A DNA stretch of 64,000 bases. Source: Flaveria trinervia (lineage: Eukaryota; Streptophyta; Magnoliopsida; Asterales; Asteraceae). The translations under genes were made by a program, and so were the position numbers. A model generated the notes under the pieces. That model worked only from the letters and a program-made list of their open reading frames with translations. It searched no databases and was not told where the DNA came from. The DNA is taken from assembly GCA_025506515.1 (NCBI GenBank), contig CM046454.1:59135313-59199312 (forward strand), written 5' to 3'. Below are positions 59,205 to 64,000 of this stretch, one piece after another; within the stretch, counting starts at the first letter, position 1, and each line of letters begins with the position of its first letter.

Positions 59205-62200
59205 AAACAAAAATATCTGGATCATTGACAGTGGTTGTTCCAGGCACATGACAAGAAATAGGTCACTACTCCAGAACTTTGAAAGGATTGTTGGAGGGTC
59301 AGTTTCTTTTGGAGGAGATGAAGGTGGTTACATTTCAGAAAGGGGCAAGGTTATAAATGGTAAGCTCAGCATTGAAAAGGTAAACTTTGTTAAGGAATTT
59401 AGGTACAATCTTCTGAGTGTATCCTAATTTTGTGACCAGAGTCATAACATGCTCTTTACTGAGCATGAGTGTATTGTTCTCATGACCGGGGTGGTCATTC
59501 CTCATGAGCATATTCTGCTTAGAGACCCCAGGAAAGGGAACATGTACAAGATGGATTTGCAAGAAACATCTCCCTCTGGAGAAGTTTCATGTTTTCTGTC
59601 TAAAGCCAATAGTGATAAGTCTTTCCTACGGCATAAAAGAATGTGACATGTAAACTTTAAAAACATGAATAAACTGATTAAGAATGATTTGGTAACTGGA
59701 ATGCCAAAGAAAGAGTTTACTAGTGATGACCATTGTGTTGCATGCCTGAAAGGGAAGCAACACAAGGTATCTCACAAACCTAAGGAAAGGAACTCCATCA
59801 CTACTCCCCTACACTTGTTACATATGGATCTCTTTGGCCCCACCAGTGTAATGAGTTTAGGAAGGACCTCTTACTGTTTGGTGATCACAAATGACTTTAC
59901 AAGATTTACTTGGGTATTTTTCCTTTAGAACTAAGGATGAGACTCCTGAGATTCTGAAGAGTTTCATCTTGAAGATTAAGAATCAATCTGATCACAAGGT
60001 CAAAATCATAAGATGTGATCAAGGAACTAAATTCAAGAACCAAATCCTTGATACATTTTGAGATGAAAAAGGTATTACAAGACAATACAGTTCTCCTAGG
60101 ACTCCTTAGCAAAATGATGTTGCTGAGAGGAGAAACAGGATATTGATTGAAGCTGCAAGAACCATGTTGTCTGACTCTAAGCTGCCCATCACCTTCTGGG
60201 CAGAGGCAGTCAACACTGCCTGCTATGTGCAGAATAGAGTTTTAGTAGTTAAGACTCATGGCAAGACTCCTTATGAACTTTGGCACAAGAGAAAACCTTT
60301 TGGATGTCCTTTCACCATCTTGAATACCAAGGATCAAATTGCCAAATTTGCTGAGAAATCAGATGATGGACACTTCATTGGATACTCTTCCCAAGCTAAG
60401 GCTTACAAAGTATACAATCTCAGAACTAGAATTGTTGAGGAGTCAGCCAATGTGACTTTCAATGAACACACACCCTGTGTGGCTGGTTCTTTTCATGATT
60501 GGCTCTTTGATTTTCACTTAGTTACCAACTGTTTTAACAAATCTTGTGAGACTGTTTCAGGATCTGTAGAAAATTTAAATACAGGTGATCCTAATCCAAG
60601 ATTTGTGCTGAGAAGACCTTCAAGTAACACATCTTTAGCTCCAGTTGGGACTACTTCTGCAAATGAGGTTTCTATCAGCATAATAATGACAAATTCAGCT
60701 GATACATCTGGGATGCCTTCAAATTCCAACTCAGAGGCTCCACAACCAAATAAAGATGCTTCAACTGCAGAAGACAATGATGGTAGTGGTGACAGTGATC
60801 AAGACTTTCTTGATGTTGATAACCACTTCATAGATGACAACATCAATGATGTCACACATTCCTTAGATCAAGTCTCTCTTGATAAGTGTGTTGATGTGGT
60901 GGGTGAAGCATCTATGCCAGATCTAAATTTCTCTAATTTAGATCTTTCTCGGCAACTTGTTGTGATCCCTCAGCTAAGGATCCACAAGTCCCACCCAATC
61001 ACAAACATCATTGGAGATGTTGTCACAAGGGTAAGAACAAGAGGACAAACCCATGAAGCAAATGTTTTTCTTCACTCTTGTTTCTTGTCCTAGATAGAGC
61101 CAAAGAAAGTTGATAAGGCTCTAAAGGATGGAAGTTGGGTTGAAGCTATGCAACATAAGCTACTTCAATTCAAAAGGAAGAAAGTTTGGAACCTTTGTCC
61201 TCTTCCTTATAGGAAGACTACCATTGGTACCAAATGGGTGTTTAGGAATAAGAAGGATGATAGAGGCAGTATCATCAAGAACAAAGTTAGACTAGTTGTT
61301 CAAGGATACACACAAGAAAAAGGGATTGACTACACTAATGTCTTTGCTCATGTAGCAAGATTGGAAGCTGTTAGGATATTCCTGGCATTTACTGCATCCA
61401 AGAACTTCAAGGTCTTTCAACTTGATGTGAAATGTGCTTTTCTTTATGGAGTGATTGATGAGGAAGTGTATGTCAAACAGCCACTTGGTTTTGTAGATCC
61501 TGATAATCCTGATTATGTCCGCAAGCTTGACAAAGCTCTTTATGGGCTGCATCAGGCACCCATGAAGTGGTATGAGACACTATCTGAGTATCTTTGCAAG
61601 CATGGATACAGGAGAGGTACTATAGATGGAACTCTCTTCATCAAAGGACAGGGAAATGACATAGTGCTAGTTCAAGTGTTTGTAGATGACATCATTTTTT
61701 GTTTAACTAATCCAAAGCTCTACAAAGACTTTGAGAAACTGATGAATGATAGATTTGAAATGAGTGCCATGGGGGAACTCAATTTCTTTCTGGGAATTCA
61801 AGTGAAGCAAGTTGAAGATGGCATCTTCATTAGTCAGTCAAAGTATGTTCAGGACATACTCAAGAGGTTCAACATGACTTATTGTAAGATTACAAAGACA
61901 CCCATAGCAAGAAACCACTCCCTTGGACCTGATCTTAAGGGGGAGTGTGTGGATGAACACCTTTACAGGGCTATGATTGGGTCTCTGATGTATCTTATAG
62001 CTAGCAGGCCTGATATCATGTTTGCTACATGTATTTATGTAAGATATCAAGCCAACCCTAAGATGTCTCACCTCATCACTGTCAAAACGATTCTAAGATA
62101 CCTCAAAGGTGCTTCAACACTTGGTTTATGGTATCCTAAAAATCCTGACTTCAATCTGTATGCATATACAGATAGTGATTATGGTGGTTGCAACATGACT

Positions 62201-62617
62201 GCAAAGTCTACATCTGGGGGATATTAGTTTCTTGGTGGAAGGGTTGTCTCGTGGCAATGCAAGAAACAATCATGTGTCTCTGCATCAACTGCTGAAGCTG
62301 AATACATTACTGCTGCAAGCTGCTGTGCTCAAGTGCTTGGATTCAGAATTAGATGTTGGACTATGGGTTAAACTTCAAGGAGAATTCACATAGACAACAA
62401 CAATGCCATTTCAATCACAGAGAACCCTGTGCAGCACTCAAGGACCAAGCACATCAATATCAGGTATCATTTACTAAGAGATAATTATGAAAAGGGGTTA
62501 ATTAAACTAGTCAAAGTTCACAGAAATGAACAATATGTTGATCTATTTACAAAGACTTTTGATGAACAGAGATTTAAATATCTTGTATCAGCTATTGGGA
62601 TTATCAACTTTGAGTAG
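59205..62617 (+). pseudogene. Element D pol with stops
   Basis: The protease D-S-G motif (WIIDSGCSRHMT) is at 59218. Integrase has zinc ligands ending CVACLKGK (59735) and HMDLFGPT (59822); the second catalytic block reads CDQGTKFKN, with Lys where the family has Glu. RT, 61148-62227, is open for 359 residues with GTKWVFRNK, FQLDVKCAFLYG, LYGLHQAPMKWYE and catalytic FVDDIIF. RNase H continues to 62617 (STAEAEYITAA, HSRTKHINIRYH). Stops at 59425, 60058, 60107, 61091 and 62225 and a shift near 59928 kill the copy. Those at 59425 and 62225 align with Gln in A and B. Confidence 0.9.
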
Positions 62618-63160
62618 GTTTTTCTTAAAAATAATTCTTTTTATTTCTTAAAACATGTGTTTCCTAAGTTGTCTAGTTCATCACTTTCATAAGCTCTTGT
62701 TTTCTTTGGATGAAAATCTTTTTGAAGACTTTCCTTCGATTTTTGAAAATTTTGATCCTTCGGAATTATGTTTTTAACTTCGGAAGAAATTTATGCTTTC
62801 AAAACAAATAACTGGCCAAGTATTTTACCTTCAGAAGAAATTTCTAAAATATCTTCCAAAGCTTAAAATTTTCTTTGGCACTTATATGTTTTCAAGGGCC
62901 TTTCTCTTTTGAAGCAAATTAATTCTCGGAAGTTTTGTTCTTGAACAAAATTTCAAGTCTTGATTTTCTTCCGAAGTCATTTTAACTTCAGAAGCTTTTT
63001 CATTAAAACTTCCGAAAATAATTTACCTTCGGAAGTTTTTTGATTTCCAAGAAAACTACTTTTTGAGCAAAAGTAAACTACTTTTTCAGAGGTGAGACCG
63101 ACATCCAGATTTTAAATTTTATCCTCTTTCATTAAACTTTATCTGAAATCCTTTTATACA
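62618..63160 (+). repeat. Element D spacer with CTTC-N-GAAG words
   Basis: Between pol and the third ORF, CTTCGGAA, CTTCCGAAG, CTTCAGAAG and CTCGGAAG occur about nine times (62758-63040). Each is a short odd-centred palindrome. Position corresponds to the hairpin arrays of A-C; spacing is irregular. No gene. Confidence 0.7.
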
Positions 63161-63166
63161 TATAAA
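63161..63166 (+). promoter_or_regulatory. TATA box before the third ORF (D)
   Basis: TATAAA in TACATATAAACCC, 119 bp before the third-ORF ATG and followed by a CT-rich leader, as in A-C. Confidence 0.5.
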
Positions 63167-63279
63167 CCCAACTGTTTCTTCCTCTCTCTATCATCTGCTT
63201 CATCCTCCAAACCTAAAACCCCAAATTTTTCTCTGAAATTTATTTCTTCTTTCTTTCTTCATCCTTAAGCTACCTCAGA

Positions 63280-64000
63280 ATGGCCAACCCTAGAAATTAC
63301 CCGAACTTTAGCATGCAACTATATAGGCAACACAACCAGGTTCCTTTGTTAAGCTCTAAGAAAGATCCTCATTTCTTAGAGGTTTGTCGCTTCTTAGCTT
63401 TTTTCTAACTACTTCACCTCCCTAACCATTGATCCTCCACTCTATGAGGATCATCTGCTTGAATTTTGGAAGACCTGCCAAGAGGTCGTCATGGATGGAG
63501 AGAAGGCACTATCTTCCATAGTGCAGGGGAGAACAGTCTTCATCACTCCGGCCATCATCAACATGCATCTTCAGCTGGATGATGAAGAAGGTGAGGTGTT
63601 CTTTCCAAAAGAAGCTGTCAATCATTCTTTTGAGCAGATGGGATATAAGGGAGACTTCTTTGTAAAGACCTTCAGGAAAGGGAAGATCTCATCCCAGTGG
63701 AGATTCCTGCTCTATGTGGTTATCCACAGCTTATCAAACAAGCATAGTGGATGGGACCAGATTCCTTAGGATCTCTCCTTCACTATCCATGGAATGATTC
63801 AAGGGGTCAAGTTCAGGTATTCTCAATTTGTTTATATTAATTTGCTTGGAAACTTGGACTCTTTAGAATATTACATGTTCCCTAGATATGTCCGGTACAT
63901 TCTTAACTGTGAACTGGGCTCATAGTTAAGGGGAATAGGTAACATTCTTAAACTGGGACAGATGAAGCCCGACATCTTTAAAATACTGAGAAAGCCCATT
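63280..64000 (+). pseudogene. Element D third ORF, 5' part only
   Basis: Starts MANPRNYPNFSMQL and is broken near 63408. It then runs on at 63491-63769 with GRTVFITPAIINMHLQLDDE, MGYKGDF and SSQWRFLLYVVIHSLSNKHSGWDQ, a stop, and MFPRYVRYILNCEL. The order LQLDDE / GY / HxLxxKxSxWDQ / FPRYV matches LDDAT / GYP / APKTSSWDQ / YPRF in A-C, so it is the same N-terminal domain, strongly diverged. The rest is beyond the window. Confidence 0.7.

Larger units (their letters stand above)
55703..64000 (+). mobile_element. Element D: second Sirevirus-like Copia lineage, running off the window
   Basis: 5' LTR, a tRNA-Met-type primer site, gag, Copia-order pol, a word-rich spacer with TATA, and the start of a third ORF. 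Protein words are related to A-C but clearly distinct, and its repeated nucleotide word is CTTC-N-GAAG rather than TTCAGTAGTT. Several in-frame stops, two at positions that are Gln in A and B, point to an old, decayed copy. The right LTR lies outside the window. Confidence 0.9.

Overview
The window is plant nuclear DNA that is almost entirely transposable elements, with one recognisable host gene. LTR retrotransposons primed by initiator tRNA-Met, a Tekay/Del-like gypsy element, a CACTA-type terminus and a plant receptor-like kinase gene with introns all fit a dicot. The style of the Copia third ORF and of the kinase suggests Asteraceae; this is inference from family memory, not proven by the sequence.

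Layout. (1) 1-24715: a three-level nest. Sirevirus-like Copia element B (minus strand; its left LTR is cut by the window edge) is interrupted inside its third ORF by the related Copia element A (plus strand, 3777-16320). B itself lies in an older decayed repeat E (24716-26996). (2) 27000-33000: AT-rich host DNA with a two-kinase-domain gene at 29141-31396: an N-terminal domain with all kinase motifs and a C-terminal domain lacking HRD and DFG. As assembled it carries several single-base frame breaks. (3) 33005-39022: the end of a CACTA-like DNA transposon split by Copia element C (perfect CCTCT target duplication). The gag-pol of C is hidden by a 100-N gap. (4) 39089-54195: a pentanucleotide satellite (AACNN units, about 4.6 kb, including a block of about 0.5 kb of CCTAA/TTAGG) into whose edge a 10.5-kb Tekay-like gypsy element F (minus strand) has inserted. 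(5) 54196-55700: short unique DNA with a 45-bp duplication, a 26-bp minisatellite and a small unidentified ORF, possibly bracketed by hAT-like ends. (6) 55703-64000: a second Copia lineage, D (plus strand), running off the window in its third ORF and carrying nonsense changes that look like C-to-T decay.

Most interesting pattern: A, B and C each carry, between pol and the third ORF, an array of short hairpins spaced about 36-39 bp apart, followed by a TATA-like box 80-90 bp before the third-ORF start. D has the same layout with a different word (CTTC-N-GAAG). This looks like an internal promoter module for the third ORF. The same element-specific words recur in the LTRs and in the gag-pol linker. 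A second shared signal is a branchpoint/pyrimidine/CAG string exactly over the gag stop codon in A, B and D. It could be a 3' splice site for a pol-only RNA.

Caution: the two LTRs of C differ largely by one-base indels, and the satellite slips by single bases. Some apparent frameshifts, including those in the kinase gene, may therefore be consensus errors. All comparisons were made by eye within the window.
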